In this document: piece after piece, positions 8,072 through 15,984 of the stretch
Numbering within the stretch: position 1 is the stretch's first letter
Layout: every line of letters starts with the position of its first letter
Program-made: the position numbers and the translations under genes
Notes under the pieces: model-generated
What the model was told of the DNA's origin: nothing
Seen by the model: the letters and a program-made list of their open reading frames with translations, nothing else
The model's database searches: none
Source of the DNA: Brachymonas sp049977365
Lineage (GTDB): Bacteria; Pseudomonadota; Gammaproteobacteria; Burkholderiales; Burkholderiaceae_C
DNA length: 64,000 nucleotides
Assembly (NCBI RefSeq): GCF_049977365.1
Contig: NZ_JBNGEN010000003.1
Location: 176,450 to 240,449, forward strand
Direction of reading: 5' to 3'

Positions 8072-10078
8072 ATGTCTTCGCTGGAACTGGTTCTCGTTTA
8101 TTTGCTCGCAGCGGTGCTCGGAGTGGTTGTCTTCCGGAGCATCAAGCTGCCGCCCATGCTCGGCTATCTGGCCGTGGGGGCCGTCATCGGCCCGCACATG
8201 CTCGGCATGGTGCACAGCAACAAGCGCATCGACCATCTGGCGGAGTTCGGCGTGGTGCTGCTGATGTTCGTGATCGGGCTGGAGTTCAGCCTCTCCAAGC
8301 TGCGGGCCATGAAGCGCCACGTGTTCGGGCTGGGGGCGGTGCAGGTGGGGGCGACCATGCTGCTGTCCATGCTGATCATGTTTGCCCTGCGCTGGCTCAT
8401 GCCCTCGCTCTGGAAGCTGTCGTGGCAGGGGTCGCTGGCGCTGGCGGCGGTGCTGGCCATGAGCAGTACCGCCATCGTGGTGAAGATGATGGCAGAGCGG
8501 CTGGAGCTCGATACCGAATACGGCAAGCGGGTGCTCGGGGTGCTGCTGTTCCAGGATCTGGCGGTGGTGCCGCTGCTGATCCTGATTCCGGCACTGGGCG
8601 CGCGCGACGAGGACATGGGCATGGAGCTGCTCATCGCCATGGGCAAGGCGGTGGTGCTCATCGCGGTGCTGCTCTACGGCGGGCAGCGCATCATGCGGCG
8701 CTGGCTCTTCATTGTGGCGCGGCGCAAGAGCAACGAGCTGTTCATGCTCAACCTGCTGCTGATCGCCCTGGGGCTGGCGTGGCTCACGGAGCAGGCGGGC
8801 CTGAGCCTGGCGCTGGGAGCCTTCATTGCGGGCATGCTGATCTCGGAGACGCCGTACAAGTACCAGGTCGAGTCCGACATCCGGCCCTTCCATGACCTGC
8901 TGCTGGGGCTGTTCTTCATCACCATCGGCATGATGCTCGACTGGCACCAGATCGTGCGGCACTGGCAGTGGGTGCTGTTTCTGGTGACGGTGCCGGTGCT
9001 GTTCAAGCTCGTGGTGGTGTGGGTGAGCGCGTATGTGCTGGGCGCCAGCAACGGCGTGGCGCTGCGCACGGGCCTGTATCTGGCGCAGGCCGGGGAGTTC
9101 GGCTTTGTGCTGCTCAATCTGGCGCTGCACAGCGGGCTGGTGCCCACGCCACTGTTCAATGCCGTGCTGGCGAGCATGGTGCTGTCGATGATTGCCACGC
9201 CCTTCATCATCATGCACAGCAACCGCATCGTGCTGCGGCTGGTCAACAGCGAGTGGATGCATGAATCCCTCAAGATGACCACCATGGCCCGCCAGAGCAT
9301 GGACCGGCGGGGGCACGTGGTCATCTGCGGCTACGGGCGCACCGGCAGCGCGCTCGGCCAGCTGCTCGACCAGGAGTCCATTCCGCACGTGGCGATCGAC
9401 CTCGATCCCGAGCGTGTGCGGCAGGCCAACAACCAGGGCGACAGCGTGCTGTACGGCGATGCCACCCGGCCCAACACGCTGCAGGCGGCCGGGGTGTCGC
9501 GGGCCAGCGCCATTGTGATCACCATGGGAGATACGGCCACCACCTTCCATCTGCTCGATCAGCTGCGTGCCCAGGCGCCCAGCGTGCCCGTGATCGTGCG
9601 CACCCATGACGACCGCCAGCTCGACGACCTGCGCGAGGCCGGCGCCACCGAGGTGGTGCCCGAGGCGCTGGAAGGCACGCTCATGCTGGCGAGTCACACC
9701 CTGGCGCTCATGGGCGTGCCGGTGCGCCGCGTGCTGCGGGCCGTGCAGAACCAGCGCGGACAGCGCTACCGGCTGCTGCGCGGCTACTTCCGCAACGCCG
9801 AGGAGTTCATGAACGACGAGGACGCCGAGAATCTGGAGCGCCTGTCCACGCTGGTGCTCGATCCTGCGTCCTGCGCCGTGGGGCAGACGTTTGCGCAGAT
9901 CCAGCCCACTCTGGCCGCCCAGAGCGTCACGCTGGTGAGCCTGCGCCGGGCCTCCGGCAGCTCGCTGGTGCCGCGCAGCGAGATGGTGCTGGCTCCCGGC
10001 GACACGCTGGTGATGAGCGGCCGCCAGCAGGAGCTGCAGACGGTCGTCGCGATGTTCTCCCGCCCCACCGACCACTGA
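8072..10078 (+). CDS. Kef-type monovalent cation:proton antiporter (CPA2) with TrkA domains
   Basis: 668 residues. Exchanges K+ or another monovalent cation for protons across the inner membrane. About 12 hydrophobic segments fill residues 1-400. An NAD-binding TrkA-N domain starts at about 415 (HVVICGYGRTGS, a GxGxxG dinucleotide fold), followed by a TrkA-C domain (about 585-665). The start at 8072 gives MSSLELVLVYLL; earlier in-frame starts add a non-conserved leader. No KefF/KefG ancillary gene is adjacent. KefB, KefC and YbaL-type proteins cannot be told apart from sequence alone. Confidence 0.92.
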   Translation: MSSLELVLVYLLAAVLGVVVFRSIKLPPMLGYLAVGAVIGPHMLGMVHSNKRIDHLAEFGVVLLMFVIGLEFSLSKLRAMKRHVFGLGAVQVGATMLLSMLIMFALRWLMPSLWKLSWQGSLALAAVLAMSSTAIVVKMMAERLELDTEYGKRVLGVLLFQDLAVVPLLILIPALGARDEDMGMELLIAMGKAVVLIAVLLYGGQRIMRRWLFIVARRKSNELFMLNLLLIALGLAWLTEQAGLSLALGAFIAGMLISETPYKYQVESDIRPFHDLLLGLFFITIGMMLDWHQIVRHWQWVLFLVTVPVLFKLVVVWVSAYVLGASNGVALRTGLYLAQAGEFGFVLLNLALHSGLVPTPLFNAVLASMVLSMIATPFIIMHSNRIVLRLVNSEWMHESLKMTTMARQSMDRRGHVVICGYGRTGSALGQLLDQESIPHVAIDLDPERVRQANNQGDSVLYGDATRPNTLQAAGVSRASAIVITMGDTATTFHLLDQLRAQAPSVPVIVRTHDDRQLDDLREAGATEVVPEALEGTLMLASHTLALMGVPVRRVLRAVQNQRGQRYRLLRGYFRNAEEFMNDEDAENLERLSTLVLDPASCAVGQTFAQIQPTLAAQSVTLVSLRRASGSSLVPRSEMVLAPGDTLVMSGRQQELQTVVAMFSRPTDH

Positions 10079-10193
10079 GCGGCCGCTACCGCATGGGCAG
10101 GGCGACGCCGCAGGGCTGGCGGCGCGGGGCAGGGAAGGAGCCGGTCGCAATGCGGTACAGTTTCCCCTGCACACACTCCACCGGGATGCCGCC

Positions 10194-10748
10194 ATGATCG
10201 CTTCTTCCACCGCAGACTTTCTGCGCAGCCGTATTCGCACCGTGCCCGACTGGCCGGCGCCCGGCGTGCAGTTCCGCGACATCACGCCGCTGCTGCAGGA
10301 TGCCCGCGCCTACCGCGTGCTGGTCGATGCCTTCGTGCACCGCTACCTCGATCCTGCCCTGCGGCCCGACGTGGTGGCCGGGCTCGATGCGCGCGGCTTC
10401 ATTCTGGGGGCCGTGGTGGCCTACGAGCTCAACGTGGGCTTCGTGCCGATCCGCAAGCAGGGCAAGCTGCCCTACGACACGGTGATGGAAACCTACGACC
10501 TCGAATACGGCAGCGCCAGCGTGGAGCTGCATGTCGATGCCGTGCAGCAGGGGCAGCGCGTGTTGCTGATGGACGACCTGATCGCAACTGGCGGCACCAT
10601 GCTGGCGGGCCTGCGCCTGCTGCAGAAGGTGGGTGCCGAGGTGGTCGAAGGGGCCGCCATCATCGACCTGCCCGACCTGGGCGGCAGCCGTCGCATCCGC
10701 GAGGCAGGCCTGCCGCTGTATACGCTGCTCGACTTCGCGGGCGAATGA
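10194..10748 (+). CDS. apt: Adenine phosphoribosyltransferase
   Basis: 184 residues, the full family length. Makes AMP from adenine and phosphoribosyl pyrophosphate in purine salvage. The PRPP-binding motif VLLMDDLIATGGT lies at about 122-134, and the adenine-site segment DARGFILGAVVAYE at about 66-79. It follows the antiporter gene by 115 bases on the same strand but is probably expressed separately. Confidence 0.97.
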   Translation: MIASSTADFLRSRIRTVPDWPAPGVQFRDITPLLQDARAYRVLVDAFVHRYLDPALRPDVVAGLDARGFILGAVVAYELNVGFVPIRKQGKLPYDTVMETYDLEYGSASVELHVDAVQQGQRVLLMDDLIATGGTMLAGLRLLQKVGAEVVEGAAIIDLPDLGGSRRIREAGLPLYTLLDFAGE

Positions 10749-10891
10749 CCGGCTCCCCGCAGGGGGCATGGAACCAGGCCGGGGCCGGGCCAGAGTCCGC
10801 CGGGAGGGGCTACATCCCCTTACCAGATGGCAGGAACCGCAGGGGCCATCCCGTGCTCCAATCCGGCATCTCTTTCACAAGCGAGACTGTC

Positions 10892-11284
10892 ATGCGCATT
10901 GCATTCCTTCCTCTTGCACGCCGTGGGGCGTGTGCTTCGTCTGCCGGGACCGGGCCTGCGCTCGGGCGTATCGGTGGGCTGGTGGCCCTGTCTGCGGCGC
11001 TGCTCGGTGGCTGTGCGGTCTATGTGCCTGGGCAGCGCGTGGTGACTGAAGGCGGCGTGGTGGTGGGCTCGGCTCCGCCGCCCATGGTGCAGGAAACCGT
11101 CACCGTGCAGCCGTCCATCGGCATGGTCTGGATTCCCGGCCTCTGGTTCTGGGACGGCGGAAACTATCGCTGGCGCGGCGGTCACTGGGCGCATCCGCCT
11201 GCCGGATACAGCCGCTGGGCTCCCGGCGCGTGGCATGCCGCACCCGGCGGTCACGTCTGGCATGCCGGCGGCTGGCGTCGCTGA
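10892..11284 (+). CDS. Putative lipoprotein with YxWxxGHW-type repeats
   Basis: 130 residues from the ATG at 10892. A basic N-terminus and hydrophobic stretch end in a lipobox, LLGGC, so it should be lipidated and exported. The mature part is short and rich in Trp, Gly, Pro and His: WIPGLWFWDGGNYRWRGGHW, then further WxPGAW and WHAGGW units, as in the WXXGXW/YXWG repeat lipoproteins of proteobacteria. Function is unknown. It ends just before a strong hairpin. An in-frame start at 10745 would overlap apt and bury the signal peptide, so it was not used. Confidence 0.75.
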   Translation: MRIAFLPLARRGACASSAGTGPALGRIGGLVALSAALLGGCAVYVPGQRVVTEGGVVVGSAPPPMVQETVTVQPSIGMVWIPGLWFWDGGNYRWRGGHWAHPPAGYSRWAPGAWHAAPGGHVWHAGGWRR

Positions 11285-11348
11285 GCCGGCAGACTCCATG
11301 GCTCCCGCCCGGGGGCGCTCTTCTCCCTCGGTTGCGAGGGAGGGGAGA

Positions 11349-11384
11349 ACGACAAAGGCCCACCTTGCGATGGGCCTTTGTCGT
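11349..11384. terminator. Bidirectional terminator hairpin between the lipoprotein gene and ahpF
   Basis: A perfect 14-bp stem (11349-11362 with 11371-11384) closes an 8-base loop. It lies between two convergent genes. The stem ends in AAA/TTT on both sides, so it can serve both strands. Confidence 0.85.
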
Positions 11385-11433
11385 ATCTGGGGCATTCGCG
11401 CGCGCCCCGGCATGGGGCGCGTCGTGCGTGGCC

Positions 11434-13008
11434 TCAGGCGGTCTGCTGCGGCGTGCCCGAGCGGATCAGGTAGTCGAACGCCGAGAGCGAAGCCTTGGCG
11501 CCTTCGCCCATGGCGATGATGATCTGCTTGTAGGGCTCACTGGTGCAGTCGCCCGCAGCGAACACGCCCGGCACACTGGTGCGGTCGTGGTCGTCCACCA
11601 CGATCTCGCCCATGCGGTTGAGCTCCAGCGTACCCTTGAGCCATTCGGTGTTGGGCAGCAGGCCGATCTGCACGAAGATGCCGGCCACGGCCAGTTCGTG
11701 CGCCTCGCCGGTGGTGCGGTCCTGGTAGCGCAGGGCCTGCACCGACTTACCGTTGCCTACCACCTCGGTGGTCTGCACATGGGTCAGGATGTCCACGTTG
11801 GGCAGACTGCGCAGCTTGGCCTGCAGCACGGCGTCTGCCTTCATCTCGGGCATGAACTCGAACAGCGTCACATGGTCCACGATGCCGGCGAGGTCAATGG
11901 CGGCCTCGACGCCGGAGTTGCCTCCGCCGACCACGGCCACTTTCTTGCCCTTGAACAGCGGACCATCGCAGTGCGGGCAGAAGGCCACCCCCTTGGTCTT
12001 GTACTCGGACTCGCCGGGGATGCGCATTTCGCGCCAGTGCGCCCCTGTGGCCAGAATGATGGCCTTGCCCTGCAGGGTGGCGCCGTTTTCCAGCGTGACC
12101 TGGGCCAGCGCGCCCGGCTGCGGGGCCGGTGCGAGGGCCGTGACGCGCTGCACGTTCATCACGTCCACGTCGTACTGCTTGACGTGTTCTTCCAGACCGG
12201 CCACCAGCTTGGGGCCGTCGGTTTCCTTGACCGAGATGAAGTTCTCGATGGCCAGCGTGTCGAGCACCTGGCCGCCGAAGCGCTCGGCCACGATGCCGGT
12301 GCGCAGCCCCTTGCGGGCCGCATAGATGGCGGCGGCACTGCCGGCCGGCCCACCCCCTACGATCAGGACGTCATACGGCGCCTTGGCGCTGAGCTTCTCG
12401 GCATCGCGGACTCCGGCGTTCCGGTCGATCAGACCGATGATCTCGTCGACGCCCATGCGGCCGTTGGCGATCATCTTGCCGTCGAGGTAGAGCGTGGGCA
12501 CCGCCATGATCTGCAGCTCGTCCACTTCCTTCTGGAACAGGCCGCCGTCGATCACCGTCACACGCACCTTGGGGTTGTACACGGCCATGAGGGTGAGGGC
12601 CTGCACCACGTCCGGGCAGTTGTGGCAGGACAGGCTCATGTACACCTTGAAGTCGTAGGTGTCGGGCAGCGCACGGATCTTCTCGATCGTGCCGGGTTCC
12701 ACCTTGGGCGGGTGGCCACCGGTCCACAGCAGCGCCAGCACCAGCGAGGTGAATTCGTGGCCCAGTGGAATGGCGGCGAACGTGAGGTGCTGTTCGCCGT
12801 CCTGCCTGGTCAGGGTGAACGAGGGGCGGCGGGTGGCCGTGCCGTCGAGCCACAGCGTGATGCGGTCGCTCATGCCGGCGATTTCCGTCAGCAGTTCGCG
12901 CATCCGGCGCGAGCCGTCGTCCGTGCCGAGCGAGGCGGTCAGGGTGATGGGGCGGCGCAGAAGGGTCAGATATTGACGCAGCTGGGCAGCGAGGTCCTGT
13001 TCAAGCAT
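11434..13008 (-). CDS. ahpF: Alkyl hydroperoxide reductase flavoprotein subunit AhpF
   Basis: 524 residues. Passes electrons from NADH through FAD and two disulfides to AhpC. The N-terminal thioredoxin-like double domain carries Cys128-x2-Cys131 (CHNC); the FAD fold begins at GGGPAG 218-223; the thioredoxin-reductase-type redox pair is Cys344-x2-Cys347 (CPHC). The ATG at 13008 has an AAGGAG ribosome binding site 6 bases upstream and gives the usual length; longer frames run into the intergenic hairpin. It lies downstream of ahpC on the same strand, with a large terminator-like hairpin in between. Confidence 0.97.
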   Translation of the reverse strand: MLEQDLAAQLRQYLTLLRRPITLTASLGTDDGSRRMRELLTEIAGMSDRITLWLDGTATRRPSFTLTRQDGEQHLTFAAIPLGHEFTSLVLALLWTGGHPPKVEPGTIEKIRALPDTYDFKVYMSLSCHNCPDVVQALTLMAVYNPKVRVTVIDGGLFQKEVDELQIMAVPTLYLDGKMIANGRMGVDEIIGLIDRNAGVRDAEKLSAKAPYDVLIVGGGPAGSAAAIYAARKGLRTGIVAERFGGQVLDTLAIENFISVKETDGPKLVAGLEEHVKQYDVDVMNVQRVTALAPAPQPGALAQVTLENGATLQGKAIILATGAHWREMRIPGESEYKTKGVAFCPHCDGPLFKGKKVAVVGGGNSGVEAAIDLAGIVDHVTLFEFMPEMKADAVLQAKLRSLPNVDILTHVQTTEVVGNGKSVQALRYQDRTTGEAHELAVAGIFVQIGLLPNTEWLKGTLELNRMGEIVVDDHDRTSVPGVFAAGDCTSEPYKQIIIAMGEGAKASLSAFDYLIRSGTPQQTA

Positions 13009-13118
13009 GATGTGCTCCTTCATGGGGAAGGGCCGGGGCCCTTCGGATGGCAGGGGAGATGCGGACGAACCCGGCACACGGCCGGGCCACGGACGCATCC
13101 GTGGAAGTAACGGGCATG

Positions 13119-13217
13119 AAAAAGGCCTGCTCACACTCCTTGCTGGAGGCAAACCGAATACTGCCGGGCCTCCGGGGAGGTGCCCATGCGTGTTTTCAGC
13201 AGGAGTGTGAGCAGGCC
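13119..13217 (-). terminator. Large structured hairpin between ahpC and ahpF with a T tract
   Basis: On the minus strand, a perfect 17-bp stem (13201-13217 with 13124-13140) is followed at once by TTTTT (13119-13123). Four further pairs (GCTG/CAGC) extend it with one bulged A. The loop of about 60 bases holds an inner hairpin around 13165-13190. It sits about 110 bases after ahpC and about 110 before ahpF, so it probably ends most ahpC transcripts while letting some reach ahpF. Confidence 0.75.
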
Positions 13218-13324
13218 CTTGTCCCGGACCGGCGGCGCCGCCAGCCTGGGAAAGGGAGTCCGGCCCGGCGGCCTGTGCCGCATGCAGTGCGCGCGGTGCA
13301 GGGTGCCGGTGCCGGCAGGCGAGA

Positions 13325-13891
13325 TCAGATCTTGCCGACCAGGTCCAGGGACGGGGTCAGGGTCTTGTCGCCTTCCTTCCACTTGGCCGGGCAGACTTCG
13401 CCGGGGTGGTTGGCCACGTACTGGGCAGCCTTGACCTTGCGCAGCATTTCGCTGGCGTCACGGCCGATGCCGTTGTCATGGATTTCGCACAGCTTGATCT
13501 GGCCTTCGGGATTGATCAGGAAGGAGCCGCGCAGAGCCAGGCCTTCTTCCTCGATCATCACGCCGAAGTTGCGGGTGATGGTGCCGGTGGGATCGCCGAG
13601 CATGACGTACTGCACCTTCTTGATGGCTTCGGAGGTGTCATGCCATGCCTTGTGGGTGAAGTGGGTGTCGGTGGAGCAGGAGTAGACCTCGACGCCCAGC
13701 TTCTGGAACTCGGCATAGTGGTCGGCCAGGTCTTCCAGCTCGGTCGGGCACACGAAGGTGAAGTCGGCCGGGTAGAACACGAGGAGGGACCACTTGCCCT
13801 TGAGGGTTTCATGGGTCACTTCGAAGAAGTCCTTGCCAGCCTGGAAAGCCTGGGTCTTGAACGGCAGTACGGTGGTGTTGATGAGGGACAT
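13325..13891 (-). CDS. ahpC: Alkyl hydroperoxide reductase peroxidase subunit AhpC (typical 2-Cys peroxiredoxin)
   Basis: 188 residues. Reduces H2O2, organic peroxides and peroxynitrite in the cytoplasm. The peroxidatic Cys48 is in the FVCP motif and the resolving Cys167 in EVCP, as in the AhpF-dependent subclass. The ATG at 13891 follows AAGGAG with good spacing; a longer frame to 14050 would read through the leader. Upstream is an OxyR-type operator with a -10 element, and downstream a structured terminator and then ahpF. Confidence 0.98.
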   Translation of the reverse strand: MSLINTTVLPFKTQAFQAGKDFFEVTHETLKGKWSLLVFYPADFTFVCPTELEDLADHYAEFQKLGVEVYSCSTDTHFTHKAWHDTSEAIKKVQYVMLGDPTGTITRNFGVMIEEEGLALRGSFLINPEGQIKLCEIHDNGIGRDASEMLRKVKAAQYVANHPGEVCPAKWKEGDKTLTPSLDLVGKI

Positions 13892-14021
13892 GGTTTCTCC
13901 TTGTTCAGGGTTGCAAAACGGATGAAGGGTCACGGAAGAGACCGTGCGCCACCCAGTGTGGCGCCGGCACCCTGCCGTAGTGTGACAGACCGTGTGTCCA
14001 CGTGTCTGCCGCATGGGTTCC

Positions 14022-14086
14022 ATGATAGCGGGGGCAGCGCGCAAGTCCATTTCTATTAATCTAATGGATCAATAGGCAAAGGCTAT
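14022..14086 (-). promoter_or_regulatory. OxyR-type operator and promoter of ahpC
   Basis: On the minus strand the spacing ATAG-N7-CTAT-N7-TTAG matches three of the four quarter-sites of the OxyR consensus (ATAG-N7-CTAT-N7-ATAG-N7-CTAT) exactly in spacing, with one base change in the third; the fourth (GAAA) does not match. Plus-strand positions of the quarters are 14083-14086, 14072-14075, 14061-14064 and 14050-14053. A TATCAT -10 element lies at 14022-14027, with a poor -35, as expected when OxyR recruits polymerase. The oxyR gene is not in the window. Confidence 0.75.
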
Positions 14087-14127
14087 TCAGACGCATGGAA
14101 GGTGGGGGGTGCGGTTCGAACGGAAGA

Positions 14128-15519
14128 TCAGGCCGGAGGAGGGAGAGGCGTGGTCGAGGCTTCGAGCGCCTTGAGGCGCCGGTACAGCGTGCGCTCGCTG
14201 ATGCCCAGGGCGCGGGCCAGCTCGGTGCGGCGTCCGCGATGGGCATGCAGCGCCTGCACCAGCGCCTCTTCCTCGATGGCGCGCAGGCTGCGTGGCGGCG
14301 TGCCGGGGGCCAGAGCGGGCGGTGCGGATGCGGGCAGGGCACCCGGCAGGGACAGGGCTGCGCTGCCGAGGGAGAGGGGGCTGGGCTGGGGGGCGTCGGC
14401 GAGCAGGGCCTGTTGCAGAATGGCCGCCTCGATGGCATCTGCCTCGGTGAGCAGGGTGGCGCGTTCGAGCACGTTGCGCAGTTCGCGCACATTGCCCGGC
14501 CAGGGCTGGAGCTGGAGCAGGGCCATGGCCTGCGGGGTCAGGGAGAGCGGGCGCAGGGGAGCGATGCGCACGAGCAGCGAGCGGGCGATGAGCGGAATGT
14601 CCTCGGCGCGCTCGCGCAGCGGAGGCAGCCGGATCGGGAACGTGGCAAGCCGGTAGTAGAGGTCTTCGCGAAAGGTGCCGGCGGCCACCATGTCGCGCAG
14701 GTTGCGGTGGGTGGCTGCCACCACCCGCACGTCCACATGGCGCAGATCGGTGCTGCCCACGCGGCGATAGGTGCCGGCTTCGAGCAGACGCAGGAGCTTG
14801 ACCTGCATGCCCAGCGGGATGTCGCCCACCTCATCGAGAAACAGCGTGCCGCCGTTGGCGGCTTCCACCAGACCGGGCTTGGCATGGGAGGCCCCCGTGA
14901 AGGCGCCTTTCTCGTGCCCGAACAGCTCGGACTCGAACAGGCTCTCGGCCAGGCTGGCGCAGTCGACCACCACGATGGGCTGCGTCTGGCGATGGCTGGC
15001 GGCGTGGATCGCGTGGGCCACCCCTTCCTTGCCCGTGCCCGATTCTCCCCGCAGCAGCACGCTGGCCTGCGACGGGGCCACGCGGGCCACCAGGTCGAGC
15101 ATGTGCCGGAAGGCAGAGGATTCGCCCACCAGCGTGTGCTGGCCGGCCTGTCCCTGCGAGACGGGCAGGGTTTCCATCTTCTCGACGAAGAAGTGCAGCG
15201 CGCCCGAAGCGTCATGCAGGGGAACCAGCTCGATGCGCACATAGACCTTGCCATGAGGCGTATGGTGCAGGTGCAGCACCTGCTCGCGCTGGCGCGAGAT
15301 GCGGGCCTGTGCGAGCGGGCAGGTCTCGCCGGCCTGGTCGCAGGGCATGGGGGAGTGGTGGGAGGCCTCATGGCAGCGCCGCCCGACCAGGGGCTTGCCG
15401 TCGCCGTACTGCCGGCGGTAGGCCGCATTGGCCGCCACGATGGTGTAGTGCCGGTCGCACACGATGTGTGGCTCGGGCATGCTTTCGAGATAGGCGATCA
15501 GGTTGTTGGGAATCTGCAT
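14128..15519 (-). CDS. Sigma-54-dependent PAS/AAA+/Fis activator, probable regulator of the bd-oxidase operon
   Basis: 463 residues. A PAS domain (about 1-115) carries a cysteine cluster, Cys49, Cys60 and Cys67 (CHEASHHSPMPC...CPL), that could bind a metal or sense redox state. The AAA+ domain follows, with Walker A GESGTGKE at 158-165 and the sigma-54 contact motif GAFTGA at 205-210. A Fis-type helix-turn-helix ends the protein (about 420-460). The start at 15519 gives a PAS domain at the N-terminus; the longer open frame to 15756 is upstream DNA. Divergent from cydP-cydA; a palindrome and a sigma-54 promoter candidate lie between them. Confidence 0.9.
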   Translation of the reverse strand: MQIPNNLIAYLESMPEPHIVCDRHYTIVAANAAYRRQYGDGKPLVGRRCHEASHHSPMPCDQAGETCPLAQARISRQREQVLHLHHTPHGKVYVRIELVPLHDASGALHFFVEKMETLPVSQGQAGQHTLVGESSAFRHMLDLVARVAPSQASVLLRGESGTGKEGVAHAIHAASHRQTQPIVVVDCASLAESLFESELFGHEKGAFTGASHAKPGLVEAANGGTLFLDEVGDIPLGMQVKLLRLLEAGTYRRVGSTDLRHVDVRVVAATHRNLRDMVAAGTFREDLYYRLATFPIRLPPLRERAEDIPLIARSLLVRIAPLRPLSLTPQAMALLQLQPWPGNVRELRNVLERATLLTEADAIEAAILQQALLADAPQPSPLSLGSAALSLPGALPASAPPALAPGTPPRSLRAIEEEALVQALHAHRGRRTELARALGISERTLYRRLKALEASTTPLPPPA

Positions 15520-15672
15520 GGAGCGTAATGGAGCACGGAAGGCGCCAGGGCCGGAGAAGGGGGTGTCGAGTGTCCCGCTGCTCCGGAGAGCCGCTTTTCC
15601 CCCGAGGGGGAGCGGCGGCTGGCAAAGTGATGACAGCAGCAAGGGCATTGCCTTGCATTCTTGCCGCTGTGC

Positions 15673-15691
15673 GCCATCTTGGCAAGATGGC
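15673..15691. promoter_or_regulatory. 19-bp palindrome, candidate upstream activator site for the sigma-54 regulator
   Basis: gccatcttg-g-caagatggc, perfect 9-bp arms around one base. Its centre is about 100 bases upstream of the candidate -24 element, the usual distance for enhancer-binding proteins. Assigning it to the adjacent activator is inference. Confidence 0.6.
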
Positions 15692-15779
15692 TGCCAGATT
15701 GGCCGGAATTGACCGTCAATCTGTTTCATCCCTTCTTGTTTCTTGCTCCAAGTCATTGATTGTCATGTGTTTTGCAAAC

Positions 15780-15795
15780 TGGCACGGAGTTTGTT
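15780..15795 (+). promoter_or_regulatory. Candidate sigma-54 promoter of the cyd operon
   Basis: TGGCAC-N5-TTGTT: the -24 GG (15781-15782) and the -12 pair (GT at 15793-15794) are 10 bases apart, as required; the only deviation is GT for GC. The expected start near 15806 would fall almost on the first cydP ATG (15808) and exclude its AAGG, so either translation starts at 15814 or 15832 or another promoter is used. Confidence 0.5.
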
Positions 15796-15807
15796 AAGGT
15801 CTTTGTC

Positions 15808-15984
15808 ATGTTCATGCCCCGAACCCGTCTCATGCGCCATCTCACGGTGGTGATCGTCGTCAAGATCCTTCTGCTGACGGCCTTGTGGTGGGTGTTTTTT
15901 CGGGATGCGCAGGCTCCGGTGGACAGCGAGCGCGTGGCAGAGCATTTCACCCAGTCCACCTCGACATCAGGAGCTTCGCAGTGA
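15808..15984 (+). CDS. cydP: Small cytochrome bd-associated membrane protein CydP
   Basis: 58 residues. One transmembrane helix (about 11-32, LTVVIVVKILLLTALWWVFF) preceded by basic residues and followed by a polar tail, as in the small CydP family coded just before cydA in betaproteobacteria. It is thought to be an accessory subunit of the bd oxidase. The ATG at 15808 has AAGG seven bases before it; ATGs at 15814 and 15832 are possible. Its TGA overlaps the GTG of cydA by 4 bases, so translation is coupled. Confidence 0.75.
   Translation: MFMPRTRLMRHLTVVIVVKILLLTALWWVFFRDAQAPVDSERVAEHFTQSTSTSGASQ

Noticed and set aside
15709..15721. attgac-c-gtcaat as an FNR box before cydP
   Set aside because: The half-sites are too close (one central base rather than four); it may be a chance palindrome.
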